Assembly: GCF_003217325.1 (NCBI RefSeq)
Contig: NZ_QJTI01000007.1
Span: forward strand, 100,371-164,370
Source of the DNA: Rhodopseudomonas faecalis
GTDB taxonomy: Bacteria; Pseudomonadota; Alphaproteobacteria; Rhizobiales; Xanthobacteraceae
Reading direction: 5' to 3'
DNA: 64,000 bases
Positions 56,071-64,000 of the stretch are shown here, in pieces. Position 1 is the first letter of the stretch, and the number at the start of each line of letters is the position of its first letter. Made by a program: the position numbers and the translations under genes. Below the pieces are notes generated by a model. That model searched no databases. It was not told where the DNA came from and worked only from the letters and a program-made list of their open reading frames with translations.

Positions 56071-56784
56071 ATGGCCAAAGACAGCACCGGACGGATGCGC
56101 GTCACCGTCAAAAGCGGTGGCAGACTGAAATTGTCGTCGAAGCTCTGGTTGGAACGCCAGCTCAACGACCCCTATGTGGCGCAGGCCAAGCGCGACGGCT
56201 ATCGCTCGCGTGCCGCGTACAAGCTCCTGGAAATCGACGACAAGCACCGCTTCCTGAAGCCGGGCGGGGTGGTGGTCGATCTCGGCGCGGCGCCGGGCGG
56301 CTGGAGCCAGATCGCCGCCAAGCGGGTCGGCGCGGCCGAGGGCAAGGGCAAGGTGGTGGCGATCGACCTGCTGGAAATGCCGGAAATCCCCGGCGTCGAA
56401 TTCGCCCAGCTCGATTTCCTCAGCCAGGATGCGCCCGACCGGCTGCTTGAGATGATCGGCGGCAAGGTCGATGTGGTGATGTCCGACATGGCGGCCAACA
56501 CCACCGGCCATCGCAAGACTGATCAGCTGCGCATCGTCGGCCTGGTGGAAGACGCCGCGGCATTCGCCTCTGAAGTGCTGAAGCAGGGCGGCACGTTCCT
56601 GGCCAAGGTATTTCAGAGCGGCGCCGATGCCACGCTGATGGCGCAGCTCAAGCGCGACTTCGCCACCGTCAAACACGTCAAGCCGGAAGCCAGCCGCAAA
56701 GACTCCTCCGAGCGCTACGTGCTGGCGATCGGTTACCGCGGTGACGGCCGCGCGCCCCGGCTGGAAGACCTGCTGGATACATAG
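56071..56784 (+). CDS. rlmE: 23S rRNA 2'-O-methyltransferase RlmE
   Basis: Methylates the ribose of U2552 in 23S rRNA (E. coli numbering), a late 50S step. The 237-residue protein has the K-D-K-E catalytic residues: Lys51 (RAAYKLLE), the aspartate of [10 protein letters not shown], Lys in AKVF and Glu in SSERYVLA. The SAM motif [11 protein letters not shown] is at 70-80. It follows the second Ppx/GppA gene on the same strand; this pairing is common in related bacteria (from memory). Confidence 0.96.
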   Translation: MAKDSTGRMRVTVKSGGRLKLSSKLWLERQLNDPYVAQAKRDGYRSRAAYKLLEIDDKHRFLKPGGVVVDLGAAPGGWSQIAAKRVGAAEGKGKVVAIDLLEMPEIPGVEFAQLDFLSQDAPDRLLEMIGGKVDVVMSDMAANTTGHRKTDQLRIVGLVEDAAAFASEVLKQGGTFLAKVFQSGADATLMAQLKRDFATVKHVKPEASRKDSSERYVLAIGYRGDGRAPRLEDLLDT

Positions 56785-56948
56785 ATTCACGGGCTTGTCG
56801 CCCAATCGTGTTGTGCAGAATTTTCAAGTGGGAGCTGGTTGCAATCACTTGATTCACAGCAAAATATTAGCTGAGGTAATTAGGTACAAACGGCCGGAAT
56901 AAACTCCTCATAGGCTTAGTCTATTCGAGAGAGCGAATCGGTGCAGCA

Positions 56949-57119
56949 ATGGATATTCCGACTCCGATGTGCCGGTCGTGTGGCGTAGATCGCGAACTCG
57001 TAGAAGTTGAGCACGCGAATGGAAGCTTCGATGTGCCGCATTTTCGATGCCCGACCTGCCGAAGTGTGCTGAGGCTGGCGGTGCGAATCGACGATGAGGC
57101 GGGGCATTCAGACAAGTAG
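56949..57119 (+). CDS. Small zinc-ribbon-like protein (56 aa)
   Basis: A short ORF encoding two CxxC pairs: CRSC near residue 8 and CPTC near residue 35, with PHFRCPTCRSVLRLAVRIDD at the end. The four cysteines could bind one zinc ion in a rubredoxin-like or zinc-ribbon fold. ATG 56949 has no strong ribosome binding site, although GAGAGAGCG lies further up. The protein is too small for standard ORF filters but its motif and codon use look real. It lies downstream of rlmE after an AT-rich stretch and may have its own promoter there. Confidence 0.7.
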   Translation: MDIPTPMCRSCGVDRELVEVEHANGSFDVPHFRCPTCRSVLRLAVRIDDEAGHSDK

Positions 57120-57446
57120 CTCGATCACACAAAGGTCGCCGCGTTCGCATGACCAAAGCCTCGCCGTGTTCGAACGGGCCGACTAGCCCGAACCGAATCT
57201 AGGCGTTGCAAGAGACCTCGCATCACCGCGGGAAAGCTGACTATTTTCGGCCCATCATCCGGCTCATAGCTCGGACAGCGCAGCGGATTTTGGTGCGCGC
57301 GCAGCGCGTCGCATGACGGCGCGCGAAAGCGGCGCGCTTGTCGGTGCGTCAGGTCAGGACGGCGCTGCTGCGAATTAGTTCGCGGGGCGCAGCGCGTTGG
57401 TTGCGCCGCCAGTAGCAGGTGGTGCAGTTGCTCGAACGCGATTGGC
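57120..57446. other. Intergenic region before the MFS gene end
   Basis: A 327-base gap between convergent genes. In the minus-strand frame ending at 57125 it encodes a natural-looking peptide (CPSYEPDDGPKIVSFPAVMR then GLLQRLDS) that lacks a start codon and runs on into other sequence. This could be the decayed remains of a small gene. I recognise nothing else. Confidence 0.3.
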
Positions 57447-58919
57447 CTATAGCCGCTGATCGCGGGTGTCCGGCGTGGTTTCGTTGGCGGCCTTTTCCGC
57501 CGCCTGTGCCGCGCCCTTGCGGCTGGAAATCTCCATCGCCTTGCGTCCGGAGATCTCGTGGCCGGCGTCGTCCGGCAGTTTCCAGAAGAAATAGGCCGAC
57601 AGCGCCGACAGCACCGCCACCACCACAAAGGCTGGCGCGAAGGCTTCGACCGACAGCTCGGTCAGTCCGCGCCATTGCATGGTGGTTTCGACGCACAGCG
57701 CGCCGACCGCGACCCCGGTCGAGATCGCCAGTTGCTGATTGACGCTGACCAGCGTGGTGGCGCGGCTCATCTTCGCGGTCTCGACTTCGGCATAGGCCAC
57801 GGTGTTGATCGCGGTGAACTGCAACGAGCGGAAGAAGCCGCCGACCAGCAAGATCAGCATGATCAGCAGCATCGGTGTTGATGGCGTGAACAGCGCGCAG
57901 GCGGCCAGAAACAGCGAACTGACCACCGCGTTGATAATCATGATGTTACGAAAACCGAACGTGCGGATGATGCGCGCCGCCAGCGGCTTCATGCTCATTG
58001 CGCCCGCGGAGGAGGCGAAGGTGACGAGGCCGGATTGAAACGGCGTCAGCCCGAAGCCGATCTGCATCAAGAGTGGCAGCAGGAACGGCAGCGCGCCGAT
58101 CCCGATCCGGAACACGAAGCCGCCGATGATGCTGGCGCGCAGCGTCGCCAGTCGCAGCAGCGAGAAATCCAGCACCGGCGATGCGGTCTTGCGGGCGTGC
58201 AGCACATAGAGCGTCATCGCGATGCAGCCGGTGCCGATCAGCGCCACCACCACCGGCCAGGGCAGCATGTTCAGTCCGGCGACCGAGAAGCCGAACGCGA
58301 TGCCGGCGAGCCCGATGCCGGCCAGTATCATGCCATACAGGTCGAACGGCTCGGGCGCGTCGCTGCGGATCGGATCGATGTAGCGCTGCGCCAGCACGAT
58401 GCCGACCAGGCCAATCGGGATGTTGATCAGAAAGATCCAGTGCCAGGAGAAATAAGTGGTGATGAAGCCGCCAAGCGGCGGCCCGATCACCGGGCCGATC
58501 AGCGCCGGCACCGTCATCCACGCCATCGCGCCGACCAGCGCGCTTTTGTCGATCGAGCGCAGCAGCACCAGGCGCCCGACCGGCGTCATCATCGCGCCGC
58601 CGAGCCCTTGCAGCACGCGCGCCGCGACAAAGTCGGTGATCGAGTGCGACAGCGCGCAGCCGATCGAGCCGACCATGAACACCGCGATCGCCGCTGAAAA
58701 CACCGTGCGCGCGCCAAAGCGGTCGGCGGTCCAGCCCGATGCCGGAATGAACACCGCCAGCGACAGCAGATAAGAGGTGATCGCCAGTTTCAGCGTCAGC
58801 GGGCTGGTGCCGATGTCGGCGGCGATCGCCGGCAGCGAGGTCGCGATCACCGTCGCGTCCATGTTCTCCATGAACAACGCGGCGGCGACGATCAGCGGGA
58901 TCAGGCGTTCCTTGGGCAA
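57447..58919 (-). CDS. DHA2-type MFS exporter (EmrB-like)
   Basis: A 490-residue proton-coupled drug exporter candidate with about 14 hydrophobic segments. The N-terminal LIVAAALFMENMDATVIATS contains the D-x-T/S motif C-like region typical of DHA2 permeases, and WTADRFGARTVF matches MFS motif A. WHWIFLINIPIGL is typical of EmrB. The start is TTG 58919 (product MPKERLIPLIV); no ATG lies upstream in frame. No membrane-fusion (EmrA) gene is adjacent. The substrate is unknown. The C-terminal 35 residues are a polar tail. Confidence 0.9.
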   Translation of the reverse strand: MPKERLIPLIVAAALFMENMDATVIATSLPAIAADIGTSPLTLKLAITSYLLSLAVFIPASGWTADRFGARTVFSAAIAVFMVGSIGCALSHSITDFVAARVLQGLGGAMMTPVGRLVLLRSIDKSALVGAMAWMTVPALIGPVIGPPLGGFITTYFSWHWIFLINIPIGLVGIVLAQRYIDPIRSDAPEPFDLYGMILAGIGLAGIAFGFSVAGLNMLPWPVVVALIGTGCIAMTLYVLHARKTASPVLDFSLLRLATLRASIIGGFVFRIGIGALPFLLPLLMQIGFGLTPFQSGLVTFASSAGAMSMKPLAARIIRTFGFRNIMIINAVVSSLFLAACALFTPSTPMLLIMLILLVGGFFRSLQFTAINTVAYAEVETAKMSRATTLVSVNQQLAISTGVAVGALCVETTMQWRGLTELSVEAFAPAFVVVAVLSALSAYFFWKLPDDAGHEISGRKAMEISSRKGAAQAAEKAANETTPDTRDQRL

Positions 58920-59055
58920 GGATGTCTCGATTGGCCGGCTGGCAAAGCGGCGCAGGGCGCCTGGGCGAACAAACTGAGCTTGCGCTTTACCATCGCAGCA
59001 CTATTGCGGATAGCGGCGGCGCTCCTAAATCCTGCGTGACCACAGGAGGTCCGCC

Positions 59056-59304
59056 ATGATCTACATCCTCGCTGCGCTGCTGCCGCCGATTGGCTTGCTG
59101 GTGAACGGCCAGCCCTTGTCGGCGGTGTTCAATGTCATCCTGCTGGTGGTCTGTCTGGTGCTGGGGATGTTGTTCCATCCGCTGCTGTTCGTGCCTTCGG
59201 TTCACGCACTGATTGCGGTGCGCATGAAGCGCGAGGAGCGCATGCACCAGGAAGTGGTGGAGGCGATCCGCCAGCACGGCCCGCCGCCGGGCTACCGGCG
59301 CTGA
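59056..59304 (+). CDS. Small Pmp3/YqaE-like membrane protein
   Basis: An 82-residue protein with two transmembrane segments: MIYILAALLPPIGLLVNG and FNVILLVVCLVLGMLFHPLL. The LLPPIGLLV and VHALIAV pieces match the Pmp3/UPF0057 pattern (LPP near the start and IHAI-like near the end), peptides linked to membrane potential and stress. The polar C-terminus (MKREERMHQEVVEAIRQHG) is longer than in the classical family. CAGGAGG precedes ATG 59056. Confidence 0.8.
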   Translation: MIYILAALLPPIGLLVNGQPLSAVFNVILLVVCLVLGMLFHPLLFVPSVHALIAVRMKREERMHQEVVEAIRQHGPPPGYRR

Positions 59305-59537
59305 CGGGCGTGCAGCGCAGCCGGGATCGGTCGCTGCGGCCGCTCCGGGGGCAAGCAGCCTGGCGCAGGGCAGCCATTCCTGGTGCCATGGCTCGACTTT
59401 GGGCCTAGGCATCGGCAGCCCGCCATGCTATCGACCCGCGCCAACCCCCATCGATGGGCTCGATTCGGCGGCGGTGCTTTCGCATCGCGGCGCCGAAAAA
59501 CCCATTTCTGGGACAACGCGGCATTTGGGGCCGCTGA

Positions 59538-61043
<1,506 letters not shown>

Positions 61044-61067
61044 CGCTGTACAGCGCGTGCGAACGAT

Positions 61068-61094
61068 GGTGAGCTGCCGGCGCGGCAGCTCACC
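61068..61094 (+). terminator. Strong hairpin after guaB
   Basis: GGTGAGCTGCC (61068-61078) and GGCAGCTCACC (61084-61094) form a perfect 11-bp stem with a 5-base loop, 25 bases past the guaB stop. There is no T run, so it may act by Rho or as an mRNA 3' end. Confidence 0.6.
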
Positions 61095-61105
61095 CGCCGC
61101 AGTTG

Positions 61106-61124
61106 GCGAGCGCGGCGCGCTCGC
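61106..61124. promoter_or_regulatory. GC-rich palindrome upstream of the MDR oxidoreductase
   Basis: GCGAGCGCG, a central G, then CGCGCTCGC form a perfect 19-base palindrome. It lies seven bases before the inverted repeat that covers the ribosome binding site. Confidence 0.5.
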
Positions 61125-61130
61125 TTACAG

Positions 61131-61156
61131 TTCCCTGATTGAACAACATCAGGGAA
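61131..61156 (+). promoter_or_regulatory. Hairpin that covers the ribosome binding site
   Basis: TTCCCTGAT (61131-61139) and ATCAGGGAA (61148-61156) form a perfect 9-bp stem with an 8-base loop. The ribosome binding site AGGGAAG (61151-61157) lies almost entirely in the right arm, so folding would block translation of the gene starting at 61163. It could also be an operator. Confidence 0.6.
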
Positions 61157-61162
61157 GACGAC

Positions 61163-62194
61163 ATGTCCAAGGGCAAGCGTATCGTTCTCGCGTCGCGACC
61201 AGCCGGCGAGCCTGCACCCGACAATTTCCGCCTCGAAGACTATGACCTCGCCAGCCCCGGCGAGGGGCAGGTGCTGCTGCGCACGATCTGGCTGTCGCTC
61301 GATCCCTATATGCGCGGTCGCATGAGCGATGGCCCGTCCTATGCCGCGCCAGTGCCGATCGACGGCGTGATGGAAGGCGGCACGGTTTGCGAGGTGATCG
61401 AGTCCCGATCGCCAGGCCTTGCGGCCGGCGACATCGTGCTGGCTCATAGCGGCTGGCAGAGCCACGCGCTGGTCGATGGCCGCGGGCTGCGCAAGATCGA
61501 TCCTAATCTTGCGCCGATTTCCACCGCGCTTGGCGTGCTCGGCATGCCTGGCATGACCGCCTATACCGGACTGCTCGCGATCGGCAATCCGCAGCCCGGC
61601 GAGACCGTGGTGGTGGCGGCGGCGTCCGGCGCGGTCGGTTCGGCGGTCGGGCAGATCGCCAAGATCAAGGGCGCGCGCGCCATCGGCATCGCCGGCGGCA
61701 AGGACAAATGCGACTACGTGGTCAAGGAACTCGGCTTCGACGCCTGTCTTGATCACCGCGATGCTGATCTTGCCGCGCAGCTCAAGGACGCCTGCCCCAA
61801 GGGCATCGACGTGTACTTTGAAAATGTCGGCGGCAAGGTGTTCGAGGCGGTGTATCCGCGGCTCAACAATTTTGCGCGCATTCCGGTGTGCGGCTTGATC
61901 GCCGACTACAACACCATTTTCGGCCCCGATACGCCGACGCCGAAATGGGCCAATTCGATCATGCGCGCGATCCTGGTGAAGCGGCTCACCTTCCGCGGTT
62001 TCATCGTCACCGACTTTGCCGCCATGCACGGCGATTTTCTGCGCGATATGGGGCAGTGGGTGCGAGAGGGCCGCGTCAAATATCGCGAGTTCGTCACCGA
62101 AGGATTGGCGAGCGCGCCCGAGGCGTTTATCGGGCTACTGCGCGGCGCTAATTTCGGCAAGCAGCTGGTGCGGATCGGGCCCGATCGCAGCTAG
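61163..62194 (+). CDS. MDR family NADP-dependent oxidoreductase (zinc-free)
   Basis: A 343-residue protein of the leukotriene B4 dehydrogenase/CurA type, which reduces activated double bonds or ketones with NADPH. It has SLDPYMRGRMSD near the N-terminus, the nucleotide motif ASGAVGSAVGQIAK, and DVYFENVGGKVFEAV. No zinc-binding cysteine cluster is present. ATG 61163 follows the CAGGGAAG site held in the hairpin above. The substrate is unknown. It stands alone between guaB and rsmB. Confidence 0.92.
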   Translation: MSKGKRIVLASRPAGEPAPDNFRLEDYDLASPGEGQVLLRTIWLSLDPYMRGRMSDGPSYAAPVPIDGVMEGGTVCEVIESRSPGLAAGDIVLAHSGWQSHALVDGRGLRKIDPNLAPISTALGVLGMPGMTAYTGLLAIGNPQPGETVVVAAASGAVGSAVGQIAKIKGARAIGIAGGKDKCDYVVKELGFDACLDHRDADLAAQLKDACPKGIDVYFENVGGKVFEAVYPRLNNFARIPVCGLIADYNTIFGPDTPTPKWANSIMRAILVKRLTFRGFIVTDFAAMHGDFLRDMGQWVREGRVKYREFVTEGLASAPEAFIGLLRGANFGKQLVRIGPDRS

Positions 62195-62219
62195 CGCGAT
62201 CACGCGGCGTGTCGGCGTG

Positions 62220-62251
62220 CGGTTGCAGGCAGTGTGGGATGCCTGCAACCG
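62220..62251 (+). terminator. Hairpin after the MDR oxidoreductase
   Basis: CGGTTGCAGGCA (62220-62231) and TGCCTGCAACCG (62240-62251) form a perfect 12-bp stem with an 8-base loop, 25 bases past the stop codon. No T run follows. Confidence 0.6.
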
Positions 62252-62352
62252 GCCTCGCTGATCGGCAGGGGGACCGATTTCGCGCTGCGCATTCGGCCGC
62301 CGATCTGTTAAAGCGGCATTCGACAAATCTCCCCACCTGCCGAAAGTGATCC

Positions 62353-63654
62353 ATGACGCCCGCAGCCAGGCTTTCCGCCGCCATTGAAGTGATCGAAACG
62401 ATCGAAACCCAGCGGATTCCCGCCGCCCAGGCGCTCAAGGAATGGGGCACCGCGCATCGTTTCGCGGGCTCCGGTGACCGTGCCGCGATCGCCGGGCTGA
62501 CCTGGGACGTGCTGCGCCGCCGCGCCTCCAGCGCGTTCCTGATGGATGACGACAGCGCCCGCGCCCGGGTGCTCGGCATGTTGAAGCTGGAGCGTGGCCT
62601 TGATGGCGCCGCGGTGGCGGCGCTGTGCGACGGCAGCCGTTTTGCGCCGCAGCCGCTGAGCGAGGCCGAGCGTCAGGCGCTCGACAGCCGCACGCTCAAT
62701 GACGCGCCGGCCCATGTCGCCGGCGATTATCCGGAATGGCTCGACGGCGAACTCGCCGCGGTGTTCGGCGACGACCGGGTGGCGGAAGCCGCCGCGATGG
62801 CCAGCCGCGCGCCGCTCGATCTGCGCGTCAACACGCTGCGCGGCAAGCGCGAGAAGGTGCAGGCGCAGCTTTCCCATCTGCATGCCCAGCCGACGCCGTG
62901 GTCGCCGCTTGGGCTGCGCATCGAGCTTGGCGCCGACGCCCGCAATCCCGGCGTGCAGGCCGAAGAAGTGTTCATCAAGGGCGCGATCGAGGTGCAGGAC
63001 GAGGGCTCGCAGCTCGCCGCGCTGCTGACAGCCGCCAAGCCGGGCGAGCAGGTGATCGACCTTTGCGCCGGTGCCGGCGGCAAGACCTTGGCGCTGGCCG
63101 CGATGATGCAGGGCAAGGGCCGGCTGATCGCCTCGGACGCCGACAAGCGCCAGCTGGCGCCGATCCATGAGCGGCTGTCGCGCGCCGGGGTGCACAATGC
63201 CGAAATCCGCGCGCCGAAGGGCGAGGCCGATCCGCTGGCCGATATCCGCGGCTCGGCCGATCTGGTGGTGATCGACGCGCCGTGCACCGGCACCGGCACC
63301 TGGCGCCGCAACCCGGACGCCAAATGGCGGATGCGGCCGGGCGCGCTGGAAATCCGACTGGCCGCGCAGCAGGCGGTGCTGGAGCGCGCCGCGCCGATGG
63401 TCAAGCCCGGCGGCCGGATCGCCTACATCACCTGTTCGGTGCTGGCTTCGGAAAATAACGCGCAGGTGCAAGGGTTTTTGGCCCGGCACCCGGAATTCAC
63501 GGTGGTTCCGCCGGCCGAGGTGGCCGCAGCGCTGTGGGACAAGGCCGAGGCCTTTTTGGCCGCGGCGCTGGTGTCGCCCGAGGGCCTGATGATGACCCCG
63601 CGCCGCACCGGCACCGATGGGTTTTTCGTCAGCGTGTTGAAGAAGACGGGCTAA
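62353..63654 (+). CDS. RsmB/NOP family rRNA cytosine-5-methyltransferase
   Basis: A 433-residue SAM-dependent RNA m5C methyltransferase. The catalytic domain has DLCAGAGGKTLALA (SAM binding), Cys311 in DAPCTGTGTWRRNP and the nucleophile Cys361 in YITCSVLASEN. A helical N-terminal domain of about 130 residues resembles the NusB-like part of RsmB but is divergent. The target is probably 16S rRNA, as for E. coli RsmB, but this is inferred from family. ATG 62353 was chosen; it follows GTGATCC, with no strong site. Confidence 0.92.
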   Translation: MTPAARLSAAIEVIETIETQRIPAAQALKEWGTAHRFAGSGDRAAIAGLTWDVLRRRASSAFLMDDDSARARVLGMLKLERGLDGAAVAALCDGSRFAPQPLSEAERQALDSRTLNDAPAHVAGDYPEWLDGELAAVFGDDRVAEAAAMASRAPLDLRVNTLRGKREKVQAQLSHLHAQPTPWSPLGLRIELGADARNPGVQAEEVFIKGAIEVQDEGSQLAALLTAAKPGEQVIDLCAGAGGKTLALAAMMQGKGRLIASDADKRQLAPIHERLSRAGVHNAEIRAPKGEADPLADIRGSADLVVIDAPCTGTGTWRRNPDAKWRMRPGALEIRLAAQQAVLERAAPMVKPGGRIAYITCSVLASENNAQVQGFLARHPEFTVVPPAEVAAALWDKAEAFLAAALVSPEGLMMTPRRTGTDGFFVSVLKKTG

Positions 63655-63723
63655 CGCCGCTGGCTGAGGCGAGGGGCGCTCGATCGGTCACTGCCACGGC
63701 CCGTGCGGAAACGCCCCCTCACC

Positions 63724-63752
63724 CGACCGGCTTTGCTGCGCTTCGCCGGTCG
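63724..63752. repeat. Hairpin in the intergenic region after rsmB
   Basis: CGACCGGC (63724-63731) and GCCGGTCG (63745-63752) form a perfect 8-bp stem. The surrounding text (cccctcacc, cgacctctcccc) resembles short interspersed repeats common in Rhizobiales, from memory only. Confidence 0.45.
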
Positions 63753-63790
63753 ACCTCTCCCCACCGCTGCGCACGGCTGTCCGGGGAAAG

Positions 63791-64000
63791 TCATACATAG
63801 CAGAAGCTCATCTGGTCGGGCGAGACACGCGGGCGGGCGGCGGAAGGGTTGACCTTGGGAGGCCGGTCGATCTCGGCGAGCTGTTTTCGCGTGAACAGGG
63901 ATGCGGCGACCAGACCGGCGAAGCGTATCGCGGGCATGACGAGGCGGCTTTCGCGCGCGGCGATCCGCAGCAGCAGATAGGCGATCATGGCAGCCAGGAT
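63791..64000 (-). CDS. IS4-like transposase, C-terminal part (runs off the right edge)
   Basis: The last 69 codons of a minus-strand gene; the start is outside the window. The peptide (MIAYLLLRIAARESRLVMPA, then FAGLVAASLFTRKQLAEID and SPDQMSFCYV at the end) matches my memory of the C-terminus of IS4-family transposases in related bacteria. The DDE residues lie outside. Whether the element is complete or decayed cannot be judged. Its terminal inverted repeat may be near 63776, but I could not verify it. Confidence 0.7.
   Translation of the reverse strand: MLAAMIAYLLLRIAARESRLVMPAIRFAGLVAASLFTRKQLAEIDRPPKVNPSAARPRVSPDQMSFCYV

Overview
The window is GC-rich chromosomal DNA from an alphaproteobacterium, most likely the family Nitrobacteraceae (Rhodopseudomonas or Bradyrhizobium relatives). 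I infer this from protein sequence character, the purF-cvpA-radA-alr-dnaB and lptF-lptG-lptD-surA-pdxA-rsmA gene orders, and a Hda-type DnaA regulator beside ppk and ppx. No database search was possible. Nearly all of it is conserved core genome. I see no prophage, CRISPR array, rRNA or tRNA. The only mobile DNA is the C-terminal end of a transposase gene at the right edge.

Layout. 1-6.9 kb: start of an SDR gene, then purF, cvpA, radA and alr on the minus strand, with a NifX/NafY-like gene and a TMEM175-like channel gene on plus. 6.9-16 kb: dnaB; a cytochrome-c-like exported protein with a long Pro/Lys/Glu/Ala repeat tail; a TetR regulator coupled to a PaaI thioesterase; the rpsF-rpsR-DUF2232-rplI cluster; a membrane diguanylate cyclase. 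16-23 kb: fatty-acid synthesis fabD-fabG-acpP-fabF, then mltG, yicC and gmk. 23-33 kb: an exported hypothetical protein, an alcohol dehydrogenase, and the minus-strand run lptF-lptG-lptD-surA-pdxA-rsmA, which combines LPS export, outer-membrane chaperoning, vitamin B6 synthesis and rRNA methylation.

33-47 kb: pepA-holC, a lipoprotein, an ABC-F ATPase, ndk, a cold-shock protein gene, purM-purN, then a CDP-alcohol phosphatidyltransferase, hdaA, ppk and ppx on plus. 47-64 kb: rnd, selO, aspS, maeB, a DoxX protein, a second Ppx/GppA gene with rlmE, a small zinc-ribbon protein, an EmrB-type exporter, a Pmp3-like peptide, guaB, an MDR oxidoreductase, rsmB and the transposase fragment.

Nucleotide metabolism is spread across the window (purF, purM, purN, guaB, gmk, ndk). 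DNA replication is represented by dnaB, holC and hdaA, and polyphosphate turnover by ppk and ppx. No large new system is evident. The most interesting signals are non-coding: a folded leader ending in a terminator before the phosphatidyltransferase gene (41521-41624); two copies of a structured repeat showing a compensatory base-pair change, both between convergent genes (23016-23162, 36012-36161); a terminator with no gene in front of it upstream of csp; a hairpin that would hide the ribosome binding site of the MDR oxidoreductase; and several palindromes. Small genes were also found at 8757, 38178-38348 and 56949-57119.
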